Both the position numbers and the translations under genes were made by a program. Shown one piece after another: positions 53,638 to 64,000 of a DNA stretch of 64,000 nt. The DNA is from Anaeramoeba flamelloides (Eukaryota > Metamonada > Anaeramoebidae): positions 992,001 through 1,056,000 of the forward strand of contig JANTQA010000063.1 in the NCBI GenBank assembly GCA_027625915.1, in the 5' to 3' direction. The notes below the pieces were generated by a model. That model was given only the letters and a program-made list of their open reading frames with translations, made no database searches and was not told the DNA's origin. The number at the start of each line of letters is the position of its first letter. The stretch's first letter is position 1.

Positions 53638-55021
53638 AATAGTTTCCCTTGAAATTCGTTTTTCTTTTTTCGGTTTGTTTTTTCCAAATTTTTTCGAATT
53701 GGTTGTGAAGAAAAAGTGAGTTTGTGAAATACCAATTTTGGGATTATTTGAAAACGCCACAGGATGACGAACCCAAATTTTTCTTGAAAAAAACTGATTC
53801 TGCATAGATTAATTTTTATATGGAACAAAATAACAAAAAGATGGAGGAAAGAGATTCCGGCTGTAGGGTAAGTTAGTAATTAAGGAGTAGAAATCATTCA
53901 TATCATTGAATTGATACTGGAAAAAAATACTCTTGATCAGCAATCAATTTTGGCTATTTCGGTAGATCCATTGTTTTACAATTTTTTGTTAATTAAGAAA
54001 AAAATGAAAGGTTGGTGATACAACTTTAAAATGCTGTATTTATTTTTTTAGATATAGAAAGAGTTTTAACACCTTTAAAACGGGTGTAATATTTCATTGC
54101 TCTCAATAAAGTTTTAATCTCAAAAGCTTTCTGTGAAAAATTATTTTTATATACTGTTAAATTCAAATAAAAGTTTTTTGATAATTATTTGAATTTTTAT
54201 TTTTGGAATTTATTTTAATGCAAACTTTTGAAAGAAAGAAATAGTAATTTTATTCTTTCCTATTATTTGACTGGTCCTTTTTTCTGTTTTATTGGGCTTT
54301 GAATAGAGACAAATAAAGAATTTTATAAGGTCCAATTTGTTGAAATTAATATATCAAGTTCGTCTTTGGAATATTCCTAGAAATGGAATGTTATGAAAGT
54401 GGAGTTTGTGTATTTACCATAAAAGGAAAGGGAAAAATATTTTTTGATTTTTTTGAATTTATAAATGTAAATAATTAAAAAAAATCTATCATTTGGAATT
54501 TAAATAGAATAGAATTTCCTAGGATTATTGTTTTTCAATTCTAAATTAAAGTTTTCACTGAGGGTTAATATTTTACTAATGTACACCAAAAAATTGCATA
54601 AAACAATAAAAAAAATCACAACTTTCAATCAATTTCTTTGAAAATTTATTTGTAAAAAAAGAAAAGTTAAAATTTTTTCTCATTTATTATATATCTCTTA
54701 GTACCCCATATATACTAAAAACATTTCAAATAAAATTTTTAATTTGAAATGTTATAAAAGAATTATAACATATAGAATTTATAAACAATTATCTTAGAAA
54801 GAGTAATTTATAATTCAAAATTATATATTTACTTACAATAAAAAAATAACTTTAAAAAAATTTTTCAACATTGTGAATTTTTTTTTGGTTATTGTATTTT
54901 TATTATTTTTCAATTCAAATTTTGTCAAAAAAAAATCTTTTTATTTTTTGAAAAATTTGTTTACATATCAAAAAACTCTTATTTTTAATGATTAAAATAC
55001 ATCATACTTTACTGAAAATTA

Positions 55022-55046
55022 TTTTGGGGCATTGCACCCCAAAATT
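55022..55046. repeat. Small perfect palindrome
   Basis: ATTTTGGGG-CATTGCA-CCCCAAAAT: a 9 bp perfect stem with a 7 nt loop, notable for its G4/C4 cores in very A/T-rich DNA. Confidence 0.75.
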
Positions 55047-56786
55047 GCCTAAAATACTTGATTAAATAATTTATTCATTACAAAAGTTATTTTGACATCA
55101 CTTAGAAATTTTGTTTTATCTACTGATTACCATTCAATAGCAATATCTATATTTGATTCTCAAGAATTTAAAAATAAAAAAAAATATAAATTAGATTTGA
55201 AAAAAAAATCATATTTTTTTTCATTGTAAAATTTGGAAATTTTTTCAAAAAAGAATTTTTTTCAAACTATATGATTTTAGCCAATAGTTTGAGTCGGAGT
55301 AATAATTGAATTTTTTTTAATTTTTACTATTTTTTAATTTTTTACTTTTTAAAATCTAGATATAAAATAAACATTATTATTGAATTAGAAACCATATATC
55401 ATAACTCATTTTCCAAGATCTGGATTAATTGAGATTGAAAAATTCAATTTTCACAGAGATTTTTTTCAATTTTTTACCAACAACAAAATTCAAAAAAAAA
55501 ATTAGTTTTGAAGATTATTTTATTATCTTGAATAATATTTAAGAGTTTTTTTTACTAATTGTTTTTTTTTATAAATTTAGGGTTGTTTATTTTATTGATT
55601 AAATAGTAATTTGTATTTGTATAATTCCAATTTAATAAATGAAATTATTTTACAATTTTTTTTTTTTTGTTTTTTCAAATAATTTATATTACTTAAATAA
55701 AAGTTTTAGTAAATTATTCAAATTAAAATAATAATTTTAGACTAAAGAAATGGAGTTCATTTTTCCCTTGATTGGATATTTATTGAAATTTTTCAGGAAT
55801 ATATTATTTTTATTTATTTTTTTTATCGTAAAATTAACAACATTGTTTGATTATTATTATTAATAAATCAATGTGTCGAGTTTTGAATTACTGTTACTGT
55901 AATAAAACTTCTGATTTAAAAAATTAAAATAAAAATAAAAATCTTTAAAAAAAATGTAAAAATGAATAATTAATCTTCTTTTTTTCCAATTTCAAAAAAA
56001 AAAACAAATCAATAACATAACTACTTTATCTTTGAACTATTTTGACTGTTTATTAGAATTAAAATCCCGATTGAAGATAAATTAGAACATAAATATATTA
56101 GTAAATCAATTTAATTTTATATCTTTTTTAAAATACTTGATGCTATTTAGGCAAATCCGGGGTGCTAAGGGATATATAACACTAAAGAATTTGGATAAAA
56201 AAAAAACTTTTTCAAAGCCCTTAACTTAAAGTACACCGTTAAAATTGTTTTTGGCTCGAATTTCTTCGTTGTTTGATGTCACTTTTATAATTAACAATAC
56301 ATTTATTGACTTGAAAGAATGATAAGTCAAGAAATAATCTTATTTTAAAAATTTTTGGGTTTTTTGTTCTGAAAAATTTACAATTTAAAATAAAACCCTT
56401 TTTTCTAATCAAATTTAGATATTTACTTTGAAAGTTTGAAAATCATAATTCTCTTATTCATATGATGCTTTTAAATATAATAGATTTTAGTGCAATTGTA
56501 TAAATAAGATATATAATATCAAGAGGAAGGCTAGTAAATTAACAGGGAAATAATTGATCTTAATTTTTTCCTTGTTTTGTTCAAGAATTCAGAAAATATT
56601 TTTGAGTAATAAATGGTTTTTTTGGAATTTTCCTCATAATCCAAAAAAAATAACCATAATTTTGTAATATTTTAACTTTCCTTTAAAGTACATTCCTTTA
56701 AACAATTTTCAACTTTCATTTTATTTGTAAGGTTTTTTAATCAATTTTAAATAGATATATTGCATAAGAATCCCTCAGAAAACCGA

Positions 56787-57194
56787 AATCGGTTCCAAGG
56801 CTACCATGGATTTTTTTTTGAAGATAAAATTTTGATCTTGATATAGATTTCTAATAATTTCAAAATGAGAATAAGAAAGCACATTTTGAATATTTTTTTT
56901 CATAAATGAGCTTATATAAATAATAATCTTCTGATATGATCAAAAAATAAAATTCCTTTTTTTTAAGAGCAAATTTTATGTGTTTTCTTAGCGATTATTC
57001 AATATTTAGAGTCAGTTTGGGTTCAGAAAATTTATTTTTTGAAATATCAGTAAAAATTTTTGAATATTCACTCATTTAGGAAATTTTTTTTTCAATATGA
57101 ACTTTATTTTTATTCATATATTCACTTATTAGAAATCTATATCAACAACAAAATTTGATCTTGAAACAATTTCATCGTAGATTTGGAAAGACTG
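56787..57194. mobile_element. MITE family D, copy 2
   Basis: About 408 bp, alignable with D1: GGTTCCAAGGCTACCATGGA at the left, CATCGTAGATTTGGAAAGAC at the right. The inverted repeats are more diverged and the flanking TA is lost. Confidence 0.72.
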
Positions 57195-57895
57195 GAATTT
57201 TGATAAACAATTTGTCAAGAGAAATTATGAAATTTTATTTACTCAAGTTCATCAGATTTCAAAAAACAGGTTGAAGTTTTTTTATTTGGAGTCTTCAGGT
57301 TGATCAAATTGAAATTCATTCAGAAATAAAAATTTTTTGTACCTTCGTAAATCCAAAGAGTCTAGTTATCAACTTTTTTAAACCCAGAAATGATTTTTCT
57401 ATATCTGAATGAAAGTTATTTGGTAAGACGTTATTATTCAATGATGTTGGTCTGGGTAATTATGGTTAAAATATCAAATTGCAAAATTTTATATTTGCTC
57501 CTCAACTTCAAAAATTAGCTCTAAATTTTATCCAAGGAAAATTCACAATTCTGATATCTTCTCCATGAAGAGTTGAACAACTCAAATCAAACAGTTCTCT
57601 CAAGCTGAAAATTAAATCTTAAATATGTACAATTTTCAGCAATTTAGCTAATGATACAGTAGGAGCAATTACGTTTATTTAACTGATCAACAAGAACAAA
57701 GGATTGTTTCTTTTGGGAGCAATTAAGATATTTTTTGAACAAGAAATTTTTAAAATGATCATTCATTTGTTTATTACCTCAAGTACAAACCAAAAGTAAC
57801 CAGGACGTATTGTGTTTCGTTGTATCAAACTGATTATTCTTTTTTACAATAAATGTAAAAATCATTTTTTAACTTTGTTTATGTCTCAAAGCTAA

Positions 57896-60800
57896 ATGGC
57901 TGTAAACAACCAAACAAAACTCTACTTTTATTGCCAAAAACTCAAAAGTGAAGAAAAAAAATATTCCATTGCTGTGAAAAAACTTCAAGAAACAATAAAG
58001 ATCTTAAAAACAGATCAAAATGGAACCAAAAAACAAGATCCTAGAATTTATCAAAACTTATTGGAATATAATAAAACAACTCAAAATATCATCAAAAATA
58101 AAATACAATTTGCCCAAAGAGGGTTGCAGCTTACAACTTTCTTGATCAAAAATTTGGCAACTAAGGAATTTCATCGAGAATTACCACTTTGGGATGGGTA
58201 AATATTTTATTTTTCTTTTCAAACGATTTTTTATTGTAATTCCTCCTCAAGTTAACCAACAGAAAAAAGTGAGATCGTTATTTTTGGTTCATTCCAAAAC
58301 AATTGTGAAAATAGGCCTGAACAACAAAATCCTCGACAAGACGATCACAAGAATTTTTGTTGTGATCTTTAAAATTGCTGATCAACACAGAACATTTAGG
58401 ATAATTTTACAACAAAAACTCTCTAATTGTTAAAAAAAAATTAATTAAAAGCTTTATAATTCCAGTCTTTCACTGTTTTGAAAAGACAAATAAGGTTAAA
58501 GTTGTTTCAAATAACATTTTGTCATTTTATATGTTTAGTAAAATATTATTTTCATAATCAAAAAAATAATAAAATTTGGGTTTATAGTATGTTACCAACT
58601 TGTGTGAAACAAAAAATTAAAAAGTGTTGTGATCTTGGTTTTAATTCCGATTGAAGTTCGTTTTTGGTTGATTTTTGGGATTTGTTTTAATTTTTTTAAA
58701 AAAAGCTTTTATATGTATCAAACTTAAGTTATCAGGAATCATAAAAGGGTTTTGTGGATTTGTTTACTAGAAATAAAATCAATTAGTAAACGATCTTTTA
58801 TATCTACTTCAAACTAAATTCTATTTTGGGATATTCATTGAAAAATCTTGAAAAATAAAGGGATTTTTTTTCCAAAAAAGACTTTGAAATTCTCCAAGAC
58901 AAGAAAAGGTATTTCCAAAACAGTGTTGCATTTTTTTTTATTGTTTCTAGGTTTTTTTTTAATTACTCTTATTTGCCCAAATTCCAAAATAAAGTGGCTT
59001 TTTTTTTTTAGATTTCATAAAAAATCATCTTTGTTAGTGGATTTATTTGTTAATTTACAATAATAAATTAAGCTTGATATTAATACCAACGGAATCAATG
59101 ACTATGGTATTTATTTCAAATTATGTTTATTGAAATATTTCTAAAAAATGAAAAAAAAAAAAATAGCACTTTTTTTAGTGAAAAAAAGTAACAACGAATT
59201 TCAATTAGAAAACTGAGAATGTAGTAAGGGTACAAATGGTTTTTTAAACAATCAAATGCAGTTATATGTTTTTAATTCTATTGGAAAATTTTTTTGAGAT
59301 TAGGCAAGTTATGAAAATGATTTTATTGATCAAAAAAGAAAATAATAAATACCATTTTTCATTCCTAAAAAATATCCGATAAAATCGAGATCAGAAAATT
59401 TACTGTCTTTTATACCAGTAATAAAACAATAAGAAACCAATTGAATTATTATCAAGAATCTAAATATATAGTTGTTAATGATTTTGTAAATTTAAATACA
59501 TTTTTGAAGATTGAGTTAAAAAGACATATTTTAAAATAAAATTTCCTTTCTTTTTTGGAAATAGCTTATTTTAATTAATGTAACAATTACAAATCAATTT
59601 TTTATCTCCTTTAAATTTATTTTTATGAATCTACTTTTAAAATCGAAAATTTTTTTACAAAAAATCATAATGTCAATACGAACTTCCAAATTTTGTTTTT
59701 TGTATGAACCAAAATCCAATTTTTGTGATAATAAAAAATATTGAAAAGAATAATACCAATAAAAGGTAATTCAATATATTACTATCATTATAAAAACCTT
59801 GAAATAGTCAAAAAAAAAAAAAAAAAAAGAAATTCCATTTTTCTGATCAATTGAAAATCGTTGTAAACAGTTAAAAAATATGCTACTATTTTAAAGATAA
59901 ATATATAAATTATCGAGTTACCATTAACTATTCGAATCAACGTCTTGATTAAATATTCTAAATCTATCAATTTTAACCCTTTTGGAAATTTTGTAATTAA
60001 AAAAATTCACATTGTAAAAATTTATTAGAAATAAGATGACCAAAAACCAAAATATTATTATACTTCTATTTTTTTTTTAAGGGTCGAGTCATTTACCCTT
60101 AAAAGGCACCTTACTCAAGGGGTGACCTGAGACCAAAAAGGGTATTGTGAAATAGCGCTTCTTTTGGTTGACAAAATTCAAATAACAAAAAAAAAAATTC
60201 CATTGGATATCGTTGACAAAAACTCAACGAAGAAAAAGAGTTCTAAATTCCAAAAAATCATAATTTAAAAAAAAAATTCATATTTTCTCATTTTCTATTT
60301 CCAAATGAGTAAATTTCTTTAATTTAAAACAAATTGCTTTCTTGAATTTCGCAATTAATTTTATTCGATTTAGTCTGATTTGTGGTTATTTTGTTACCCT
60401 CTAAATTTGATTAAGTAAGGATTAGTAATATTCTTTCAATAAAAATAACTCATTTGAAAAATGAAAAAAAAGAAAAAAAAAGTCACCGAGATCTCAATAA
60501 GCGCCAAAGAGCGACACTTCAAAACTGACATAGTTGTTTTCAAAATTGTAATTCATAACTATTCTAATTGGAAATTGAGTGTCGCTCTTTGGCGCTTTTT
60601 TCTAAAAATGTCCTCATTTTTGGTTGTTGATTTTTGGAGACCGATAGTACATCATAGGTTGGTTGGTTTTTGATTGGTTTTAGGTGCTCATAAAAATTAC
60701 TATAAAGTTTTTTTCCATTTCAGAATAAAAAATTTCACCGTAATGACTCGACCCTTAAAGTCAAACTTTTTTGTTGTAAAATTTTTAGTTTATTTTTCTT

Positions 60801-61785
60801 AATAACTACAAATAAGAAAGATATTAAATTTTAAATTTTAGTATCATTTTTATCAATTTAAAATATTTTAATTGATGCAAATTTGAGAAAATATTTTAAT
60901 TATTTTGAATGTAAATAAATTAAGAAAATCACTTTTGTGAAAATAATTTTTCCTGAAAATTGGAAATTTAAAATTTTTGATTCATTGTATCAAGAGTTTG
61001 AGTAGCATTCATTACAACTTTTGTGTTGTTGGTTGAAATTAAAAATAATAGAATAGTATAGTCTTTTTTAATATATATATATATATAACAAACTTAATTA
61101 TACTTTTCTTAGTATTCCTTTAATACCAGCATTATATTATTATTATTGATATATTAATCCCAAAAATTAAAAGAAAATTCCAAAAGAGTTCTAAAAGTGT
61201 ACTGGTTTTTTCATCTAAAAAAAAAAAGGCTTAAAATTGAATTGAGAACTAATTTTTATTATAATCTTAATTATAATTTTGATGGTTTCTTTGCATTTTT
61301 TCTTTTTTAAACTTTATAGTCAACCAATTCCGTTATGTGGAAAAATACCCTGTCAAAAGGAATATATTGGATCAGTTGGTGATCTTGTTGCGGCTTCAAT
61401 TGTGATAAATGGGCAGAAATCAATAATATTATGCCATGTAAAATCCTTTAATCAACAAACAGAGACCTATCAATTGGCTGATTATTTTCAAGATCTTAAC
61501 AAACCACCAACCTATTATTTAAAAATTGTCAAACAAAATGTCATTCCTTTACCGTCATCATTATCAACACTTCATCATCCGCAAACAGAATTCGAGAAAG
61601 GCGATCATGTTTTAGCTGTTTATCCCAATACTACAACATTTTATCCTGCACAGGTAATTTCCTCCCCTGGTTCAAGGTCCAATGGTGGAAATCCAACCTT
61701 CAATTATCTCCTTCATTTTACCAACGATACAGTTGAACAACAAGAGATTTATAGCAGATTCGTTTTACCAATGTTTATAAATTGA
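57896..61785 (+). CDS. SGF29: SAGA-associated factor SGF29, 2 exons, 3.1 kb intron
   Basis: Reader of H3K4me2/3 in the SAGA/ADA histone acetyltransferase module, nuclear. Exons 57896-58197 and 61320-61785 (768 nt, 255 aa; human 293 aa). The join GAT GG|GTAAAT ... TTTATAG|T CAA gives LWDGQPIPLCGKIP, matching the family's PPLCGAIP block. Exon 1 encodes the N-terminal coiled coil. Exon 2 encodes the tandem Tudor (SGF29_C) domain: VGDLVAASIVINGQKSIILC, YQLADYFQD, VIPLPSS, FEKGDHVLAVYPNTTTFYPA, NYLLHFTNDT. Y202, Y209 and F234 correspond to the aromatic cage Tyr238/Tyr245/Phe264 of human SGF29. Upstream of the ATG there is only a short unrelated ATG frame ending in TAA. Confidence 0.93.
58198..61319 (+). 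other. Long intron of SGF29
   Basis: 3,122 nt. It contains MITE A2 (60081-60754), a poly-A near 59810-59828 and a short TA repeat near 61070-61087. Otherwise A/T-rich text with no recognisable gene. Confidence 0.85.
60081..60754. mobile_element. MITE family A, copy 2 (TTAA-flanked)
   Basis: 674 bp flanked by TTAA (60077-60080, 60755-60758) with ends GGGTCGAGTCATT and AATGACTCGACCC in perfect inversion. An internal perfect 20 bp inverted repeat, AAGCGCCAAAGAGCGACACT (60499-60518) and its complement (60578-60597), encloses a 59 nt loop. Aligns throughout with 4315-5000. It lies inside the SGF29 intron. Confidence 0.9.
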
Positions 61786-62038
61786 AAACCATTAATCAAT
61801 ATTTTGAATCATTTTTATTCCCATAGTGTTGAAATTGTGTTTTTAATATTAGTTAAATGTTTAATTTGAAAAATCCGTAATTTCCAAAAACAAAAGAAAA
61901 AAAAAAATTAATCATTTAATATTACTTTAATTTTGTAATAATTTTTTTTTAAAAAAATTTTATTAAAAATGATCAATGAATATTTTACAAGTTATAATAA
62001 AAAAAATTAATTATTTTTTTTTATTATTTGATTTTTAG

Positions 62039-62140
62039 ATGGGTTTTTTTACTATGGTTATACTTTTTATCTTTGGCCTTATTATAGTATTTTATAAGCA
62101 GTTAATAGATTATTTCGATGAATTGGATACTAGAAATTAG
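62039..62140 (+). CDS. Candidate 33-residue single-pass membrane peptide
   Basis: ATG to TAG reads MGFFTMVILFIFGLIIVFYK then QLIDYFDELDTRN: one hydrophobic helix followed by a short acidic amphipathic tail, an arrangement like OST4-type or other small ER membrane subunits. Codon composition differs from the poly-A/T flanks (GGC, GTA, GAT, GAA used). The ATG directly follows TTTTTAG, which may be an acceptor, so it could instead be the last exon of a longer tail-anchored protein. No family is recognised. Confidence 0.4.
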   Translation: MGFFTMVILFIFGLIIVFYKQLIDYFDELDTRN

Positions 62141-62345
62141 AATTTCAAAAAATAATAATCGTTTTTTTAAATTATAAAAATATAAAAACTTTTTATTTTT
62201 TTTTTTTTTTCATTTTTTTATTCGAGAAATTCCATTTGTATTTGTAAGAAGAGTTAAGAATTAAAAGGGTATGTGGTTACTTGAGAATGTTGAAATAGTA
62301 AAATATTGTAGAACTTCCTAACTTGAAATTAAAAAAGAAAACATA

Positions 62346-62535
62346 CAATCAGTTTCACTTTTAAGGCACTTACTTCAACGAAATTTAAGTATAATAAAAT
62401 TCTATTTTAAGGCACAAAATTCAGAGTCTTGTAAAATAAATTGTAAAAAAAATTCCAAATTTTGTGCCTTAATTTGAGATTTTTTTATTCCTTAAATTTC
62501 GTTGAAAGTTTATGCCTTAAATTTGAAACTGACTG
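62346..62535. mobile_element. MITE family B, copy 3
   Basis: 190 bp, TA on both sides (62344-62345, 62536-62537), ends CAATCAGTTTCACTTTTAAG and TTAAATTTGAAACTGACTG. It gives the empty-site sequence for element C in B1. Confidence 0.86.
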
Positions 62536-64000
62536 TAAAAAACATCAACAGTTAAAAAAAAACTAGATTAAAAAGGTGAAAAAAAGGAAAAAAAATACAC
62601 AATCACGGGCAAAATGAACACTCATAATCGATCATCAAAGTAAATACTTTCTTTTTAAATTGTTATGAACCTCTCAGAAAAATTCTCAAAAAATTTGAAA
62701 AATAAAAATTTTCTTATTGAAAACCAATTTTTTTTATTTTTTTTTTGTTAATTAAGTCATATAATATCAACCTAAAGAATAATTATTTATTTGTTTGTTT
62801 GAACCACCACTTTTATATATTTTAAGATCATTTTTTCACGAAAATTGATTAAATAGTAAATGTGTGTGTGTAAATAATTTCTCGAATACTTGTGTCTCTT
62901 TAGGAGTCTGTTATAAGAAATATCAGATTTTATTTTTTGCTTTTATTTTTATCATTTTTTTTCAAATAATAGGTGAATTCATAACAAAAATTCATAAAAA
63001 AAAATGTACCATTAATTGAAATTGGATAAAATTATTGTGTTTTTAATTTTTAATAAAAATTAATTTTGTGTTTCTTTTTATTTTAGTAAAATTTTTGTAA
63101 TAATTTTTTTTATAAAACAATCAAAATAAAAATGCACAGTAATGTATTTTGAATTTTGAATATGGTTAAATGGTGGGTTTGAGTATAATGGACACAAAGT
63201 GTGTACCAAAAATTTGAGACTCGGTTGTTTTTGTATAACTTGTGCTGGTTAACAATTTAACTAATTTCAAAAATGAAAGGGGTAATGAAGACCAATTATT
63301 TTTTATATAATATTTTTATAACTTCAGTAGATTTGTAATTCTAATTTGCTGAAAAACACAAAAAACTAATCTATTTTACAATGGGTATCCAAAAATATCT
63401 TGACTCGGTTATGCGTTAACTAATTTATTATTCAATTAAATAATTTAAAAAATGTGAAATATTGGTAAAATATCTATTTGTGTAATAATCAAAAGAAGTA
63501 ATTATTGTTTATCGTTTCCGTAAAAATCTTTTATTATTTGTCATTATTTCTCATTTATTCTTCGAAAAAATCAAATAAATATCAATAAATGTACAGAGGT
63601 TTTGCTGGTGATCTTAATTTTACATATTAAAGGATCATTGAAGTGGAATCAACTTTCGATTGTATATATCTTTAAAATTTTATGATATTTTCTCAGAAAT
63701 CCAAATAATGATAAAAGTAAAAAAATTTAAATTCCAATGGAAATTTTATTTCTTAGTATTTGGCTTGATAATTAAGTTTAGTTAAAGTTTAACTTTTATG
63801 TGTTTACTACCGATTGCAAAAAAAATTAATCAATATTTTACAATAAAAAATTTTTTTCTAATGTGTTCAAAATACATTTTTTAAAATTATATTACATAGC
63901 TAACATAATATAGATTAAGTATATTTATTAAGACAAAACAAAAAAAAATAAAATCATTAATATTGATATGCTGAGAAATAAAATAAAAAAAGGGAATTTT

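Larger units (their letters stand above)
53638..57895. other. Intergenic region between CHMP1 and SGF29
   Basis: 4.3 kb. It contains MITE D2 (56787-57194), a perfect small palindrome (55022-55046), and inverted copies of TATATATC(T/C)CTTAG(T/C)ACCCC near 54690 and 56165 that may bound a decayed 1.5 kb element. Text from 57470 to 57840 has coding-like patches with many stops. The rest is A/T-rich. Confidence 0.5.
61786..64000. other. Terminal intergenic region
   Basis: 2.2 kb after SGF29. It has the small ORF at 62039-62140 and MITE B3 (62346-62535). Two same-direction blocks, ACCAAAAATTTGAGACTCGGTT (about 63206) and TCCAAAAATATCTTGACTCGGTT (about 63389), resemble Tc1-type ends but do not form an inverted pair. 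The rest shows nothing. Confidence 0.5.

Noticed and set aside
60461-60673. Plus-strand frame of 70 codons in MITE A2
   Set aside because: The frame spans the internal inverted repeat and is not preserved in copy A1, so it is not a conserved protein.
1-64000. tRNA genes, intact rRNA, CRISPR arrays, bacterial-type operons or riboswitches
   Set aside because: I looked for T-loop and anticodon-arm patterns, rRNA core blocks and regularly spaced repeats on both strands and found none convincing; the window is eukaryotic nuclear DNA.

Overview
The window looks like nuclear DNA of an AT-rich, free-living amoeboid protist. The evidence is that every recognisable gene is eukaryotic, introns are GT-AG, intergenic DNA is almost pure A/T, and several proteins carry long (EK)n tracts made by a GAAAAA/TTTTTC hexamer. 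The RCC1+BTB protein and the KEKE-rich proteome remind me of Anaeramoeba, but that is an impression from family content, not a proof. TAA and TGA both end clear genes, so the code is standard.

Layout. Nine protein genes are well supported, seven on the minus strand and two on the plus strand. In order: a class I phosphatidylinositol transfer protein (833-2423, -, 4 exons); an otubain-type OTU deubiquitinase (7145-8176, -); an Atg18/WIPI PROPPIN (11335-18581, -, 3 exons, one intron of 5.97 kb); a coiled-coil-RGS-DUF547 fusion (21297-25067, -, 2 exons); CLPTM1 (29745-35402, -, 2 exons, 3.69 kb intron); the splicing factor PRPF6 (39127-41991, -); an RCC1-BTB protein (46157-48040, -); the ESCRT-III protein CHMP1 (53023-53637, +); and the SAGA subunit SGF29 (57896-61785, +, 2 exons, 3.12 kb intron). 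There is also a candidate 33-residue membrane peptide (62039-62140, +) and a few weak coding-like stretches. The genes are unrelated housekeeping functions (lipid transfer, ubiquitin removal, autophagy, G-protein signalling, ER membrane protein handling, splicing, endosomal sorting, chromatin reading) and show no operon-like logic.

The space between and inside genes is full of small non-autonomous DNA elements that I could define by terminal inverted repeats, target duplications and cross-comparison of copies: TA-flanked Tc1/mariner-like MITEs (families B, C, D), TTAA-flanked piggyBac-like MITEs (A, E, F), long foldback elements (G, H, I), a short J family, and a family of perfect-hairpin mini-elements (K) ending in CTAGGTTTT / AAAACCTAACG. 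Three 5'-truncated LINE tails are also present. The largest introns are exactly the ones that hold these elements, so element accumulation seems to explain their size. No tRNA, intact rRNA or CRISPR array was found, and nothing virus-like was recognised.
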